Below are positions 20,463 to 33,584 of a stretch of 64,000 nucleotides of DNA, piece by piece; the stretch's first letter is position 1; each line of letters starts with the position of its first letter. The DNA is from Yokenella regensburgei ATCC 49455. Its GTDB lineage: Bacteria > Pseudomonadota > Gammaproteobacteria > Enterobacterales > Enterobacteriaceae. Location: assembly GCF_000735455.1 (NCBI RefSeq), contig NZ_JMPS01000010.1, forward strand, positions 1-64,000. Reading direction: 5' to 3'. The notes beneath the pieces are model-generated. The model did no database searches, had not been told where the DNA came from, and was given only the letters and a program-made list of their open reading frames with translations. The translations under genes and the position numbers were made by a program.

Positions 20463-20511
20463 CCGGTGCGCTACGCTTACCTGATCTACAGATAAGCGCA
20501 GCGCTATCCGG
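20463..20511. repeat. REP-like palindrome between ytfE and cycA
   Basis: Imperfect inverted repeat: GCGCTACGCTTA (20468-20479) with TAAGCGCAGCGC (20493-20504), one mismatch, flanked by CCGG at 20463-20466 and 20508-20511. It fills the convergent gap and may act as terminator or RNA-stabilising element for both genes. Confidence 0.7.
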
Positions 20512-20517
20512 TAAAAC

Positions 20518-21927
20518 TTAACGCAGGTTTGCCATACGTTTCTTACCCACAAACACCCAGCCAAGCCCCAGCGCGATAAACCACAGCGGGGTGACCATCA
20601 GCGCCTGACGGGTATCATCTTCGAGCGTCAGCAGGACGATAACGAAGACGAAGAACGCCATACATACCCAGCACATCAGTTTGCCCAGCGGCATCTTGTA
20701 GATAGATTTCTCGTGCTGCTGCGGACGCTCTTTGCGGTACACCAGGTACGAGCACAGAATGATGGTCCACACGAACATGAACAGAATGGCCGACACCGTG
20801 GTAATCATGGTGAACGCACCAATCACGCTCGGGTTAACGTAGAGCATCACCACACCGCCCAGCAGGCAGATACAGGAGAAGGTCAACCCTTTTGCCGGTA
20901 CCGCACGCTTAGAGAGCTTAGCGAACGCTCTCGGCGCTACGCCGTCCTGCGCCAGACCAAACAGCATACGGCTGGTGGAGAACACGCCGCTGTTGGCGGA
21001 AGACGCCGCTGAGGTCAGCACCACGAAGTTGATGATACTGGCCGCCGCCGGGATCCCCACCAGAACAAACAGCTCAACGAACGGGCTCTTGTTCGGCACC
21101 ACGGAACTCCACGGGGTCACCGACATAATCACGATGAGCGCAAAGACGTAAAACATGATGATGCGAATCGGGATCGAGTTAATCGCACGCGGCAGCGATT
21201 TCTCTGGATCTTTGGTTTCTGCCGCCGTGGTACCAACCAGTTCAATACCAACGAAAGCAAACACCGCTATCTGGAAGCCTGCAAAGAAGCCGCTCAGCCC
21301 TTTCGGGAACCAGCCACCGTCATTCCACAGGTGGGTGAAAGAGGCCTCAACGCCGGTAGGCGATTTAAAGTGCATCAGCACCATCACCAGACCCACCACA
21401 ATCAGCGCCACAATAGCGACGATTTTGATCATCGCGAACCAGAACTCCATCTCACCGAACATCTTCACCGTGGCGAGGTTGAGGCTCAGCAGCAGCACGA
21501 TGACCGCGAGCGAAGCGACCCAGTCCGAGAGCCCGGGGAACCAGAACTGCGCGTACGAGGTGATAGCAACGACGTCGGCCATACCGGTAACTACCCAGCA
21601 GAACCAGTAGGTCCAGCCCGTGAAGTACCCGGCCCAGGGGCCGAGCAGGTCGGCGGCGAAGTCGCTAAAGGATTTGTATTCGAGATTCGACAGCAGCAAT
21701 TCACCCATTGCGCGCATGACGAAAAACAGCATGAAGCCAATTATCATATAAACAAAAATGATGGATGGCCCGGCGAGACTGATGGTTTTTCCGGATCCCA
21801 TAAACAGCCCGGTACCGATGGCACCGCCGATAGCGATGAGCTGAATATGCCGGTTTGTGAGATTGCGCTGTAGCGACTGTTCAGACGTCGTCTGTTCGTC
21901 GGTAGCGACTTTAGCCTGATCTACCAT
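20518..21927 (-). CDS. cycA: D-serine/D-alanine/glycine:H+ symporter CycA
   Basis: 469-residue inner-membrane permease of the amino acid/polyamine/organocation superfamily with twelve predicted helices. The substrate-binding loop motif GGAIGTGLFMGSG is in helix 1. Near-identical to E. coli CycA, which imports glycine, D- and L-alanine, D-serine and the drug D-cycloserine. It is monocistronic. In E. coli the sRNA GcvB represses its translation; a CA-rich stretch (ACAACGCAACAGGAACAC, about 21940-21957, minus strand) overlaps the ribosome site here and could be the pairing region. Confidence 0.97.
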   Translation of the reverse strand: MVDQAKVATDEQTTSEQSLQRNLTNRHIQLIAIGGAIGTGLFMGSGKTISLAGPSIIFVYMIIGFMLFFVMRAMGELLLSNLEYKSFSDFAADLLGPWAGYFTGWTYWFCWVVTGMADVVAITSYAQFWFPGLSDWVASLAVIVLLLSLNLATVKMFGEMEFWFAMIKIVAIVALIVVGLVMVLMHFKSPTGVEASFTHLWNDGGWFPKGLSGFFAGFQIAVFAFVGIELVGTTAAETKDPEKSLPRAINSIPIRIIMFYVFALIVIMSVTPWSSVVPNKSPFVELFVLVGIPAAASIINFVVLTSAASSANSGVFSTSRMLFGLAQDGVAPRAFAKLSKRAVPAKGLTFSCICLLGGVVMLYVNPSVIGAFTMITTVSAILFMFVWTIILCSYLVYRKERPQQHEKSIYKMPLGKLMCWVCMAFFVFVIVLLTLEDDTRQALMVTPLWFIALGLGWVFVGKKRMANLR

Positions 21928-22190
21928 GTGATTATTTCCTGTGTTCCTGTTGCGTTGTGCAGGCTCTACGGCCCTTTTTTTAGTACCCTTGCTCAGGGAT
22001 TCATCGATAGTAGGTAAGAATCGGCGGGATGAATACTATGAAATGAATATAATGTTAATTTTATGTTGGAAATGAGTGTTATATCACCCTAAAAATGCAA
22101 AACGATTCACAAAAATACACATTGCAGAGTGATTTGCAAAATAAAATATCGCTTGAATTCTAACTTAAGGATTTTAAGCTGTTTTATGTT

Positions 22191-22215
22191 ATCCCCTCCC
22201 CACTGGGGAGAGGAT
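22191..22215. repeat. CCCTCTCC-type palindrome, copy 1
   Basis: Inverted repeat around CCTCCCC-ACT-GGGGAG with ATCC/GGAT ends, ten bases downstream of the fklB stop. One of four related extragenic palindromes in the window; it may also terminate fklB. Confidence 0.6.
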
Positions 22216-22225
22216 CTACGCAGTC

Positions 22226-22846
22226 TTACAGAATTTCCAGCAATTCTACGTCAAAGACCAGGGTGCTGAACGGTGGGATAGAGGCACCCGCGCCGCGCTC
22301 GCCGTAGGCCAGTTCGTGAGGGATAGTCAGTTCCCACTTCGAGCCAACCGGCATCAGGGTCAGCGCTTCAATCCAGCCAGCGATAACGCCGTTCACCGGG
22401 AATTCAGCCGGTTCGCCGCGCGCAACAGAGCTGTCGAAGACGGTACCGTCAATCAGTTTACCGGTGTAGTGTACGCGAACGTGATCGGTACGCGCCGGGA
22501 TCTTACCTTCGCCCTGAGTCAGAACGCGGAATTGCAGACCGCTTTCGGTGCTGTTCACACCTTCTTTCTCACGGTTTTCTTCCAGGAATTTCACGCCGTC
22601 GGCAGCCATTGCCTGGAAACGCTCACGACGTACTGCGTCAGCACGTTCGTGGATTTCACGCAGCGCGCGATGAACCACATCAACCGGAACCTGCGGCTGT
22701 TTACCTTCGAGAGCATCCGCGATGCCCGCTACCAGCGCTTCCGGCAGCAGCCCCTGCAAACCAGATTCGCTCAGCTGTTGTCCTACCTGTAAACCAATAC
22801 CGTAACTGGCCTGCGCTTCAATTGTGTCAAACGTCGGGGTTGCCAT
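22226..22846 (-). CDS. fklB: FKBP-type peptidyl-prolyl isomerase FklB (FKBP22)
   Basis: 206-residue cytoplasmic prolyl isomerase. The N-terminal helical dimerisation domain (about residues 1-110) is followed by an FKBP domain with [35 protein letters not shown] and [23 protein letters not shown]. The start [12 protein letters not shown] at 22846 follows GAAAGGAAAG and matches E. coli FklB; an upstream in-frame start is rejected. Divergent from ytfB. Confidence 0.96.
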   Translation of the reverse strand: MATPTFDTIEAQASYGIGLQVGQQLSESGLQGLLPEALVAGIADALEGKQPQVPVDVVHRALREIHERADAVRRERFQAMAADGVKFLEENREKEGVNSTESGLQFRVLTQGEGKIPARTDHVRVHYTGKLIDGTVFDSSVARGEPAEFPVNGVIAGWIEALTLMPVGSKWELTIPHELAYGERGAGASIPPFSTLVFDVELLEIL

Positions 22847-22975
22847 CGTCTTTCCTTTCTTCGGGTATAAAGTAGCGGGCAGCATAACACCATCATCCAG
22901 TGGGTAAAACTTTGTCTGGGCAGAATTATGTATATACTGGATCGCAATCAGGGAACGCGGAGCAGGAGGTGACCC

Positions 22976-23617
22976 ATGCCCGAGCGATTCGCACTAAAAC
23001 CGACTTTGCTGAAAATCTGGCATGCTCCGGATAACTTTAGAATTTTAGATCCTCTGCCGCCGATGCATCGCCGTGGTGTTATCGCGGGGATCCTGCTGGT
23101 AGTGATTGGCGTTCTGCTTCCTTCTTCTGACGACAGCCGCACCGCGCCGGTCGCCAGCCGTGATGCGCAACTGGACCTGCAAACGCAGTCCCAGCCGCAG
23201 GCACCGTTGCAGACGCAGCTGGTCTCACCGCCGGTCAACGACCCGGACCAGGTGGCACCCGTCGCGCCTGAGCCAGTGCAGGACGATCAGCCGGTAGAAA
23301 ATACCCAGGCGCAAACTCAAACCTCGCCGCAGCAGTCGCCGCCGGGGATTGAGCAGCAATGGCGAACCTACCGCATCGATCCGGGTAAAACCCTGGCGCA
23401 GGTGTTCCGTGACCATAATCTGCCGCCGACCGATGTTTACGCCATGGCGAAGGTTGAGGGCAGCGGCAAGCCGCTGAGTAATCTGCAGTCTGGCCAGATG
23501 GTCCAAATCCGCCAGAACGCCAGCGGCGTGGTAACCGGGCTCACTATCGATACCGGCAATAACCAGCAGGTCCTGTTTACCCGCCAGGCCGACGGCAGCT
23601 TCATCCGCGCTCGCTAA
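22976..23617 (+). CDS. ytfB: Cell-division-associated OapA/LysM-like protein YtfB
   Basis: 213-residue inner-membrane protein: short cytoplasmic N-terminus, one membrane helix (about 34-49), a Pro/Gln-rich periplasmic linker (about 55-125) and a C-terminal OapA domain (about 128-213, beginning [16 protein letters not shown]) with a LysM-like fold. In E. coli YtfB binds glycan and its overproduction or localisation has been tied to division; in other species OapA proteins affect adhesion. AGGAGG lies before the ATG. Confidence 0.92.
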   Translation: MPERFALKPTLLKIWHAPDNFRILDPLPPMHRRGVIAGILLVVIGVLLPSSDDSRTAPVASRDAQLDLQTQSQPQAPLQTQLVSPPVNDPDQVAPVAPEPVQDDQPVENTQAQTQTSPQQSPPGIEQQWRTYRIDPGKTLAQVFRDHNLPPTDVYAMAKVEGSGKPLSNLQSGQMVQIRQNASGVVTGLTIDTGNNQQVLFTRQADGSFIRAR

Positions 23618-23641
23618 TCTCTCCGCCCGGTAGCACCACGC

Positions 23642-24571
23642 TTACCGGGCTCGCTTATTGACCCACCAGATCCCGGAACAGACCAGTACCAGCGCCACGG
23701 CGTACTTCACTTCCAGAATGTTTTCACCGAGGAAAATGCTCGACAGCACGGTTCCCGCTACCGGAATAACGAAGTTAAACGGGGCAATCATGCTGACCCG
23801 GTTGTGTTTGAGCAGCGTACTCCATAGGGCAAAGGCAATCGACGACAGCAGCGTGAGATAACCGAGTACGGCTACCGAAGCAGCGTTATAGACCTGCAGC
23901 GTGCCGCCGCCTGCGTAGCCCCCAATTACCAGCACCAGGCCACCAATACCCAGCTGCCAGCCGGTCATCACCGTCGGATCGACGGTCTGCGAAATACGCT
24001 TACCGTACAGCGAAGCCGCCGAGAGAATAAATGCCGCCAGCACCACAAAGCCGTCACCCAGCCACACGAAGCTGAAATCCATCAGCGAGTGGTTGAAGTT
24101 CACCAGCATCACCCCGGCAAAGCCCAGCAGGCAGCCCAGCGTCTTGTTATAGCTGAGCTTGTCGTTCTGATAGATGAAATGCGCCAGCAGCACGCTAAAG
24201 AAGGTCCCGGTGGCGTTCATGATAGAGCCTTTGACCCCGGTGGTATAAGCAAGGCCGATATAGAAGATGGCGTACTGAACCGTGGTCTGGGCAATGCCCA
24301 GCACCGTCAGTTGTTGAAACTGCTGTGCGCTCAGGCGGGCAATCGGTTTGCGCTGGGCCAGGGCAAAGAGCAAAAGCAGCAGACCAGCAAACAGAAAACG
24401 GTAACCGGCAAAAATGATTTTTGATGGGATATCGTCTGTTGCGATATGGAAGAGCTCGTAACCACTTTTGATAGCGGGGTATGAACTTCCCCAGAGTAGA
24501 CAGCAGAGCGTTGCGCTGGCGTAGACCACATTTTTACGCGCAAACAGCGGCGCAGAACTGACGGTTTCCAT
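23642..24571 (-). CDS. EamA/DMT-family inner-membrane transporter
   Basis: 309-residue protein with ten predicted helices in two EamA halves (about 15-150 and 165-305); helix 1 region carries LLWGSSYPAIKSGYELF, typical of DMT exporters. It has no counterpart between ytfB and rplI in E. coli K-12, so it is a lineage-specific addition. The substrate is unknown; families like this export amino acids or purine compounds. GGGGA lies close before the ATG. It shares little sequence with the other DMT protein of this window, ytfF. Confidence 0.88.
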   Translation of the reverse strand: METVSSAPLFARKNVVYASATLCCLLWGSSYPAIKSGYELFHIATDDIPSKIIFAGYRFLFAGLLLLLFALAQRKPIARLSAQQFQQLTVLGIAQTTVQYAIFYIGLAYTTGVKGSIMNATGTFFSVLLAHFIYQNDKLSYNKTLGCLLGFAGVMLVNFNHSLMDFSFVWLGDGFVVLAAFILSAASLYGKRISQTVDPTVMTGWQLGIGGLVLVIGGYAGGGTLQVYNAASVAVLGYLTLLSSIAFALWSTLLKHNRVSMIAPFNFVIPVAGTVLSSIFLGENILEVKYAVALVLVCSGIWWVNKRAR

Positions 24572-24683
24572 TTCCCCTACCTGAATTAAAATGACGTTTT
24601 AATTCATTATCCGGGAACGATTGCCGAATAGCTACCATACAAGAACAAAAGTCAGATTATCGCGAAGGGAAAGCCAGAAAAGC

Positions 24684-24708
24684 AAAACGCCGCCCCAGGG
24701 GGCGGCGC
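24684..24708 (-). terminator. Intrinsic terminator after rplI
   Basis: On the minus strand, stem CGCCGCCCC and GGGGCGGCG (24688-24707) followed by TTTTGCTTTT, 26 bases after the rplI stop codon. Confidence 0.9.
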
Positions 24709-24733
24709 TTCGTCGTAATCTTAGAGTAAAAAA

Positions 24734-25195
<462 letters not shown>

Positions 25196-25224
25196 TCAAA
25201 GTCGTATTAATGGACCGTGACCGA

Positions 25225-25771
<547 letters not shown>

Positions 25772-25777
25772 CAGTAA

Positions 25778-26266
<489 letters not shown>

Positions 26267-26272
26267 CGCGTC

Positions 26273-26301
26273 ATTCTACTTGCGCTGCCCGACAAAGACA
26301 A
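26273..26301 (-). promoter_or_regulatory. rpsF operon promoter
   Basis: Minus-strand TTGTCT (26296-26301), 17-base spacer, TAGAAT (26273-26278): four of six and five of six matches to the sigma-70 hexamers. Predicted start near 26266 gives a leader of about 93 bases that holds the paired stems. Confidence 0.75.
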
Positions 26302-26514
26302 GGCAGTTGTACAAATAATTCGCATGAAGCGCGAAACGCACCTAAGTCTGTGATTTAAAATTAATCAGCAAAGAATGCGGGATTTTTTTGAACAACAGCA
26401 TCAGAAATGGTCACTATTTAACCATGTGGTTGGCATTACACTTATAGCATAACCCCCCCAGTGCTGATGGAGAGGTCACCAACAACGCGTTATCGGCGGT
26501 AGGGAGAAGAAATC

Positions 26515-26790
26515 ATGAAATACATCGCATTGACTATCATGGCTGCCGTGTTGTTCAGCGCAAACGCGATGGCAGCCGTAAAAATTACCGGCTCGCAGGC
26601 TAAAAATATGGACAACGTGCAGAGCTTAGGCGTGATTTACATTAATCATAACATCGCCACTGAAAGCGAAGCCGTTCAGGCACTTAACGAAGAAAGCGAC
26701 GCACGCGGCGCGAAGTTCTTCTACCCGATACTCATCCATGAGCCGGGCAGTAACGGCCCCGTTCACGCCAGTGCAGAAGTTTATCGCTAG
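26515..26790 (+). CDS. yjfY: YhcN/BhsA-family (DUF1471) periplasmic protein YjfY
   Basis: 91-residue secreted protein: signal peptide ending A-M-A near residue 20, then a single DUF1471 domain (NMDNVQSLGVIYINH ... PVHASAEVYR). Resembles E. coli YjfY; the family contains stress-induced proteins that influence biofilm and membrane stress, but YjfY itself has no known role. Start chosen with GGAGAAG upstream. It lies between the rpsF operon (divergent) and ulaF (convergent). Confidence 0.93.
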   Translation: MKYIALTIMAAVLFSANAMAAVKITGSQAKNMDNVQSLGVIYINHNIATESEAVQALNEESDARGAKFFYPILIHEPGSNGPVHASAEVYR

Positions 26791-26833
26791 CACCAGGAAC
26801 ATCCTAACGAGAATATTGATACACCTTAAACTT

Positions 26834-26860
26834 GCCCTCGTCGCCGAGGGCTTTTTTTTT
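26834..26860 (+). terminator. Terminator between yjfY and ulaF
   Basis: Stem GCCCTCG (26834-26840) with CGAGGGC (26845-26851) and nine T. Serves yjfY; it lies just before the ulaF stop. Confidence 0.88.
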
Positions 26861-26864
26861 CGCC

Positions 26865-27551
26865 TCACTTCTGCCCGTAATAGGCGTTCGGCCCATGTTT
26901 GCGCATGAAGTGTTTGTTCATCAGCCAGCTGTCGATGGCGCTCAGGTGCGGATTAATACCGCGCGCCATCCACGCCATCCTCGCCACTTCTTCCATCACC
27001 ACCGCATTGTGTACGGCATCACTGGCGTCTTTTCCCCACGCAAACGGCCCGTGCTGATACACCACAACTCCGGGCGTATGCAGCGGGTTACGCTCGGCCA
27101 GGGTCTCAATGATCACTTTACCGGTGTTGAGCTCATAGGCTTCAGCCACCTCCTGCTGGTTTAACGCCCGGGTACAGGGAATGTCACCAAAGAAGTAGTC
27201 CGCGTGGGTGGTACCGAGCGCCGGAATAGCCAGCCCTGCCTGCGCCCACGCGGTGGCATGAGTTGAGTGGGTATGCACGATACCGCCGATGGTCGGGTAG
27301 CGGCGATAGAGCGCCAGATGAGTAGCGGTATCCGACGAGGGTCGCCATTTACCCTCAACCACCTCGCCGTTGAGATTCACCACCACCATATCTTCGACCG
27401 TCATCGTTTCGTAGGGCACGCCGCTCGGTTTGATAACCACCCTCCCGCGTTCGCGATCGATGGCGCTAACGTTTCCCCAGGTGAAGGTCACCAGCCCGTA
27501 GCGGGGTAAGTCCAGATTTGCATCAAAAACCTGCTGTTTAAGCTGCTGCAT
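26865..27551 (-). CDS. ulaF: L-ribulose-5-phosphate 4-epimerase UlaF
   Basis: 228-residue zinc-dependent class II aldolase-like epimerase that converts L-ribulose 5-phosphate to D-xylulose 5-phosphate, the last step of ascorbate use. The metal-binding H-T-H-S-T-H motif and GNVSAIDR are present. The ATG at 27551 (GAGGGAAACC upstream) matches E. coli UlaF; a 35-residue in-frame extension is rejected. It overlaps the end of ulaE by 14 bases. Last gene of ulaABCDEF. Confidence 0.97.
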   Translation of the reverse strand: MQQLKQQVFDANLDLPRYGLVTFTWGNVSAIDRERGRVVIKPSGVPYETMTVEDMVVVNLNGEVVEGKWRPSSDTATHLALYRRYPTIGGIVHTHSTHATAWAQAGLAIPALGTTHADYFFGDIPCTRALNQQEVAEAYELNTGKVIIETLAERNPLHTPGVVVYQHGPFAWGKDASDAVHNAVVMEEVARMAWMARGINPHLSAIDSWLMNKHFMRKHGPNAYYGQK

Positions 27552-28404
27552 GGTTTCCCTCCCCAAGCCCGGCGCGCGCCATTCTTGTGAGCACCCATTC
27601 GCGCGCTTTCGCCACTTCTGCCGCCGGGTCGTCTGCGTATTCGCTCCACATCTCAATCAGGTAGGGCCCACAGTAGCCGCTCTGTTTAAGCGTGCGGAAG
27701 CACTGTTCAAAATCGACAACGCCGCTGCCGAACGGCACATTTTTAAATTCGCCCGGTCGGGTGTCTTTCACGTGCACCGCCACGATATGCCCCATCCCGG
27801 CCTGCAGCTCCATCTGCACATCGTTGTCCCATGCCGACAGGTTGCCGATATCCGGGTACAGCTGGAACCACGGATTATTGAGGTAGTGCGCATACCCCAG
27901 CGCTTTGCTGATAGAGTTCATCAGCGGGTAGTCCATGATCTCCATGGCCAGGGTCACCTGCGCGCGGCTCGCCATTTCAACGCTCTCTTTCAATCCTTCG
28001 CGAAAGCGGCGCCGCGTTTCGTCGTTCGCCTGCTGATAGTAAACATCGTAGCCTGCAAGCTGGATCACGCGGATACCGACATCCTGAGCGAGCTGGATGG
28101 CTTTACGCATGATAGAAAGCCCTTCGGCGCGAATCGCATCATCTTCACAACCCAGCGGGAAGCGACGATGGGCGCTTAAACACATCGAGGGCACCCGGAC
28201 GCCGGTCTTCGCAATAGCCTGCACCAGCGTCAGCTTCTGCTCTGTGCTCCAGTCCAGCCGCGCCAGCCGCGCGTCGCTTTCATCCACCGACATTTCTACA
28301 AAATCAAAACCCAGCGATTTCGCGAGCTGCAGGCGCTCCAGCCAGCACTCCCCGACGGGGAGCGCTTTCTCATAGATGCCGAGCGGGTTCGGTATCGACA
28401 ACAT
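27538..28404 (-). CDS. ulaE: L-ribulose-5-phosphate 3-epimerase UlaE (L-xylulose 5-phosphate 3-epimerase)
   Basis: 288-residue TIM-barrel metalloenzyme (AP endonuclease 2 fold) that turns L-xylulose 5-phosphate into L-ribulose 5-phosphate. Close to E. coli UlaE (284 residues) through [34 protein letters not shown] and [14 protein letters not shown] precedes the ATG. The C-terminal tail is four residues longer than in E. coli and reaches into ulaF. Confidence 0.97.
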   Translation of the reverse strand: MLSIPNPLGIYEKALPVGECWLERLQLAKSLGFDFVEMSVDESDARLARLDWSTEQKLTLVQAIAKTGVRVPSMCLSAHRRFPLGCEDDAIRAEGLSIMRKAIQLAQDVGIRVIQLAGYDVYYQQANDETRRRFREGLKESVEMASRAQVTLAMEIMDYPLMNSISKALGYAHYLNNPWFQLYPDIGNLSAWDNDVQMELQAGMGHIVAVHVKDTRPGEFKNVPFGSGVVDFEQCFRTLKQSGYCGPYLIEMWSEYADDPAAEVAKAREWVLTRMARAGLGEGNHAAA

Positions 28405-28413
28405 AGCCGCTCC

Positions 28414-29070
28414 TTAACCCCAAAGCTGGGCGATTGAGCGTTTGAACTGCCGCGCCGCTTCCACCGGGCTTGCGGCATCACGAATGCTGCGACCTGCGAT
28501 AAAGACGTGGATCGGAATACCTTTAAACAACGGCAGATCCTCCAGCGCCAGGCCACCGGTCACGGTGACCTTAAAGCCCATGTCGGATAAGCGTCGGATA
28601 GCACTGATATCCGCTTCACCCCACGCAACGCCCGCAGCCTGCGCGTCACGGCTGCGGTGATACACCACCTGCTGAATTCCCGCTTCGCGCCAGGCCTGCG
28701 CCTGCTCCCAGGTCCAGTAGCCGGTCAGCTCAATCTGTACGTCGCCGTTAAACTCCTTCGCCACTTCCAGCGCGCCTTTGGTGGTGTTGATATCCGCACA
28801 GCAGATAACCGTCACCCAATCGGCATCGGCCTCAAAACACATCCGTGAGAGGATTTTCCCGGCGTCGGCAATTTTGGCATCGGCAAGGACGATTTTGTGC
28901 GGGTACAGCGCCTTCAGATCGCGTACCGCACGGACCCCTTCCCCGACGCAGAGGATGGTACCCACTTCAATGATATCGACTTCTTCTGCAATCAGGCGGG
29001 TGGTGGCGTAAGCGTCAGCCATGGTCTGGTTATCCAGCGCTACCTGCAGCATCGGTAATGAATGAGACAT
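28414..29070 (-). CDS. ulaD: 3-keto-L-gulonate-6-phosphate decarboxylase UlaD
   Basis: 218-residue TIM-barrel enzyme of the OMP decarboxylase suprafamily. The characteristic D-x-K-x-x-D motif is in [10 protein letters not shown], and the phosphate-binding [13 protein letters not shown] and FIAGRSI segments follow. It decarboxylates 3-keto-L-gulonate 6-phosphate to L-xylulose 5-phosphate with magnesium. Spaced nine bases from ulaE and eleven from ulaC. Confidence 0.97.
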   Translation of the reverse strand: MSHSLPMLQVALDNQTMADAYATTRLIAEEVDIIEVGTILCVGEGVRAVRDLKALYPHKIVLADAKIADAGKILSRMCFEADADWVTVICCADINTTKGALEVAKEFNGDVQIELTGYWTWEQAQAWREAGIQQVVYHRSRDAQAAGVAWGEADISAIRRLSDMGFKVTVTGGLALEDLPLFKGIPIHVFIAGRSIRDAASPVEAARQFKRSIAQLWG

Positions 29071-29081
29071 GATTTTCTCCC

Positions 29082-29552
29082 TTATTCAACGGCAGCGGCC
29101 GTCGCCTTATCGATTAAATCCACCACCTCCTGCGCGCTACGGCAGGCGCGAAGGCGATCAAAATTGGCTTCATCTTCAAACAGATTGACTATCTGCATGA
29201 TGCCTTCTTCCTGGTGACTTCTGGCGTCAACCGCAGCAAGCGTTATCAGGATGTCGACCGGGTCGTTCTCTTCATGGTTGAACACCAGCGGCGTTTTCAG
29301 AGTGACCAGCGCAAAGCCATTTTTCTTTACGCCCTCTTCCGGGCGGCCATGCGGCATCGCGAGGCCCGGCGCAATCACGAAATACGGCCCGAAACGCGCC
29401 ACACCGTCGAGAATCGCCTGGTAGTAACGCGGCTCAACAACGTCCGCAGCCACCAGCAAATCGACACCAAGTTTTACCGCTTCCTGCCAGCTGTCAGCGT
29501 CTGCCTGAAGCTGGATAGAACGGTTCTCTATCAGCGAATCGCGTAATTTCAT
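29082..29552 (-). CDS. ulaC: Ascorbate-specific PTS enzyme IIA UlaC
   Basis: 156-residue cytoplasmic EIIA of the mannitol-fructose type fold. The phosphorylated histidine is H68 in [13 protein letters not shown]. It accepts phosphate from HPr and passes it to UlaB C9. Nine bases downstream of ulaB. Confidence 0.97.
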   Translation of the reverse strand: MKLRDSLIENRSIQLQADADSWQEAVKLGVDLLVAADVVEPRYYQAILDGVARFGPYFVIAPGLAMPHGRPEEGVKKNGFALVTLKTPLVFNHEENDPVDILITLAAVDARSHQEEGIMQIVNLFEDEANFDRLRACRSAQEVVDLIDKATAAAVE

Positions 29553-29561
29553 GCAACCCCC

Positions 29562-29867
29562 TTACTTCACGGCCTGCGGGAAGTGGGCGTTGATCACTTC
29601 CATCAGCTTCGGTCCAAAATCAGCGGCGGAGAGCATGTTGCGTACGCCGACGACATATTTGTTGCCAGATACGGTGATTTCGCTCGCGACATGGGTTGAG
29701 GCGATGATGATATCCGCGCCGCTGAGTTCGCTTTTGTACTCGCCGACAGCGCAGCTATTGACGGTATGGTCAACGCCCTGCTCTTTCAGGAACTGGTCCA
29801 CTTTCATCTTCATGATCATGGAACTACCTTGCCCACAACCACAGACTGCAAGAATACGTACGGTCAT
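29562..29867 (-). CDS. ulaB: Ascorbate-specific PTS enzyme IIB UlaB
   Basis: 101-residue lactose/cellobiose-like EIIB. The phosphocysteine is C9 in [10 protein letters not shown] near the N-terminus, a P-loop for the phosphoryl group. It phosphorylates L-ascorbate during entry through UlaA. Twelve bases after ulaA. Confidence 0.97.
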   Translation of the reverse strand: MTVRILAVCGCGQGSSMIMKMKVDQFLKEQGVDHTVNSCAVGEYKSELSGADIIIASTHVASEITVSGNKYVVGVRNMLSAADFGPKLMEVINAHFPQAVK

Positions 29868-29879
29868 AATCGGAACTCC

Positions 29880-31646
<1,767 letters not shown>

Positions 31647-32711
31647 ATGAGTAAAGTGAACACCATCACCCGCGAATCCTGGGTTCTGAGCACCTTTCCG
31701 GAATGGGGTAGCTGGCTGAATGAAGAAATTGAGCAGGAAAAGGTCGCTCCAGGTACGTTTGCCATGTGGTGGCTGGGGTGTACCGGGATCTGGCTTAAGT
31801 CGGAAGGTGGTGCCAACGTCTGTGTCGATTTCTGGTGTGGCACCGGCAAACAAAGCCACGGTAACCCGCTAATGAAACAGGGCCATCAGATGCAGCGCAT
31901 GGCCGGGGTCAAAAAACTGCAACCGAACCTGCGCACCACGCCGTTTGTCCTCGATCCTTTTGCCATTCGCCAGATAGACGCCGTCCTCGCCACTCATGAT
32001 CATAACGATCATATCGACGTTAACGTTGCCGCTGCCGTAATGCAGAACTGTGATGATAATGTTCCGTTCATTGGGCCACAAACCTGTGTGGATCTGTGGA
32101 TCGGCTGGGGCGTGCCGGCATCGCGCTGCATCGTGGTAAAACCCGGTGACGTGGTGAAAATAAAAGATATCGAAATCCACGCCCTGGACGCCTTCGACCG
32201 CACCGCGCTTATCACCCTGCCGGTAGAGCAGAAAGCCGCGGGCGTGCTGCCCGATGGAATGGACAAACGAGCGGTGAACTATCTGTTTAAAACCCCGGGT
32301 GGCACGCTGTACCACAGCGGTGACTCCCACTACTCCAACTATTACGCGAAGCACGGTAACGAGCACCAGATAGACGTCGCGCTGGGCTCGTATGGGGAAA
32401 ACCCGCGCGGGATCACCGACAAAATGACCAGCGCCGACATTCTGCGGATGGCTGAATCACTGAATACTCAGGTGGTGATCCCCTTCCATCACGATATCTG
32501 GTCAAACTTCCAGGCCGATCCGCAGGAGATCCGCGTGCTTTGGGAGATGAAAAAAGACCGGCTGAAGTATGGCTTCAAACCGTTTATCTGGCAGGTGGGG
32601 GGTAAATTTACCTGGCCGCTGGATAAAGACAATTTCGAATACCACTACCCGCGTGGCTTTGACGACTGCTTTACTATCGAGCCCGATCTGCCGTTTAAAT
32701 CCTTCCTCTAG
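31647..32711 (+). CDS. ulaG: L-ascorbate-6-phosphate lactonase UlaG
   Basis: 354-residue metallo-beta-lactamase-fold enzyme that opens the lactone of L-ascorbate 6-phosphate. The metal motif [10 protein letters not shown] (H-x-H-x-D-H) and later H-S-G-D-S-H and FHHDIWSNF residues are present, as in E. coli UlaG. The start [11 protein letters not shown] follows AGGAAAG; a five-residue extension is rejected. Divergent from ulaA, upstream of ulaR. Confidence 0.97.
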   Translation: MSKVNTITRESWVLSTFPEWGSWLNEEIEQEKVAPGTFAMWWLGCTGIWLKSEGGANVCVDFWCGTGKQSHGNPLMKQGHQMQRMAGVKKLQPNLRTTPFVLDPFAIRQIDAVLATHDHNDHIDVNVAAAVMQNCDDNVPFIGPQTCVDLWIGWGVPASRCIVVKPGDVVKIKDIEIHALDAFDRTALITLPVEQKAAGVLPDGMDKRAVNYLFKTPGGTLYHSGDSHYSNYYAKHGNEHQIDVALGSYGENPRGITDKMTSADILRMAESLNTQVVIPFHHDIWSNFQADPQEIRVLWEMKKDRLKYGFKPFIWQVGGKFTWPLDKDNFEYHYPRGFDDCFTIEPDLPFKSFL

Positions 32712-32718
32712 CGTACCC

Positions 32719-32744
32719 GGGCAGGAAGTTAATGCTTCCTGCCC
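32719..32744 (+). terminator. Hairpin between ulaG and ulaR
   Basis: Perfect ten-base stem GGGCAGGAAG (32719-32728) and CTTCCTGCCC (32735-32744) with a six-base loop. There is no T tract, so it may stabilise the ulaG 3' end or attenuate rather than fully terminate. Confidence 0.55.
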
Positions 32745-32828
32745 ACACCTGGAATGCGCACTAAGTTTTAGTATTTTCAGGTCATTTCAAATATCATCTT
32801 TAGCCATCATATTTTATCGGATCAGCTC

Positions 32829-33584
32829 ATGACGGAAGCACAACGACATCAAATCCTGCTGGAGTTACTGGCGCAGACCGGCTTCGTCACGGTGGAACAG
32901 GTGATAGCCCGGCTCGGGATCTCCCCGGCCACGGCGCGGCGAGATATCAATAAGCTGGATGAAAGCGGCAAGCTGAAGAAAGTGCGTAACGGCGCTGAGG
33001 CCATCAACCCGCAGCGCCCGCGCTGGTCGCCGCTGAATATTCATCAGGCGCAGAATCACGATGAAAAGGTGAGGATAGCGCGGGCGGCGTCGCAGCTGGT
33101 CAGCTCCGGCGAAAGCGTGGTCATTAACTGCGGCTCAACGGCGTTTCTGCTCGGCAGAGAGATGTGCGGCAAACCGGTGCAAATCATCACCAACTACCTG
33201 CCGCTGGCAAACTATCTGATAGATCAGGAGCACGACAGTGTGATCATCATGGGTGGCCAGTACAATAAGAGCCACGCGATTACGCTGAGCCCCCAGGGCA
33301 GTGAGAACAGCCTCTACGCCGGACACTGGATGTTTACCAGCGGCAAAGGGTTAACCAGTGAAGGATTGTATAAAACCGACATGCTGACCGCGATGGCCGA
33401 ACAGAAAATGCTGAACGTCGTCGGCAAACTGGTAGTGCTCGTCGACAGCAGCAAAGTCGGCGAACGCGCCGGGATGCTGTTCAGCCGCGTCGATGAAATC
33501 GATATGGTTATTACGGGCAAACAGGCCGACCCCGCGATCCTCAAACAGCTCGAAGCGCAGGGTGTCAAAATCCTGCTAGTTTAG
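32829..33584 (+). CDS. ulaR: DeoR-family repressor of the ascorbate regulon UlaR
   Basis: 251-residue repressor: N-terminal DeoR winged helix-turn-helix (about residues 5-60; [22 protein letters not shown]) and a C-terminal DeoR sensor domain of the ISOCOT fold. E. coli UlaR binds the ulaA-ulaG intergenic operators and is released by L-ascorbate 6-phosphate. It overlaps the end of convergent yjfP by four bases. Confidence 0.96.
   Translation: MTEAQRHQILLELLAQTGFVTVEQVIARLGISPATARRDINKLDESGKLKKVRNGAEAINPQRPRWSPLNIHQAQNHDEKVRIARAASQLVSSGESVVINCGSTAFLLGREMCGKPVQIITNYLPLANYLIDQEHDSVIIMGGQYNKSHAITLSPQGSENSLYAGHWMFTSGKGLTSEGLYKTDMLTAMAEQKMLNVVGKLVVLVDSSKVGERAGMLFSRVDEIDMVITGKQADPAILKQLEAQGVKILLV

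Noticed and set aside
26420-26460. Sigma-54 promoter for yjfY (TTGGCATTACACTTATAGC)
   Set aside because: The GG element is suggestive but the GC element TTGCA is absent at the fixed spacing.
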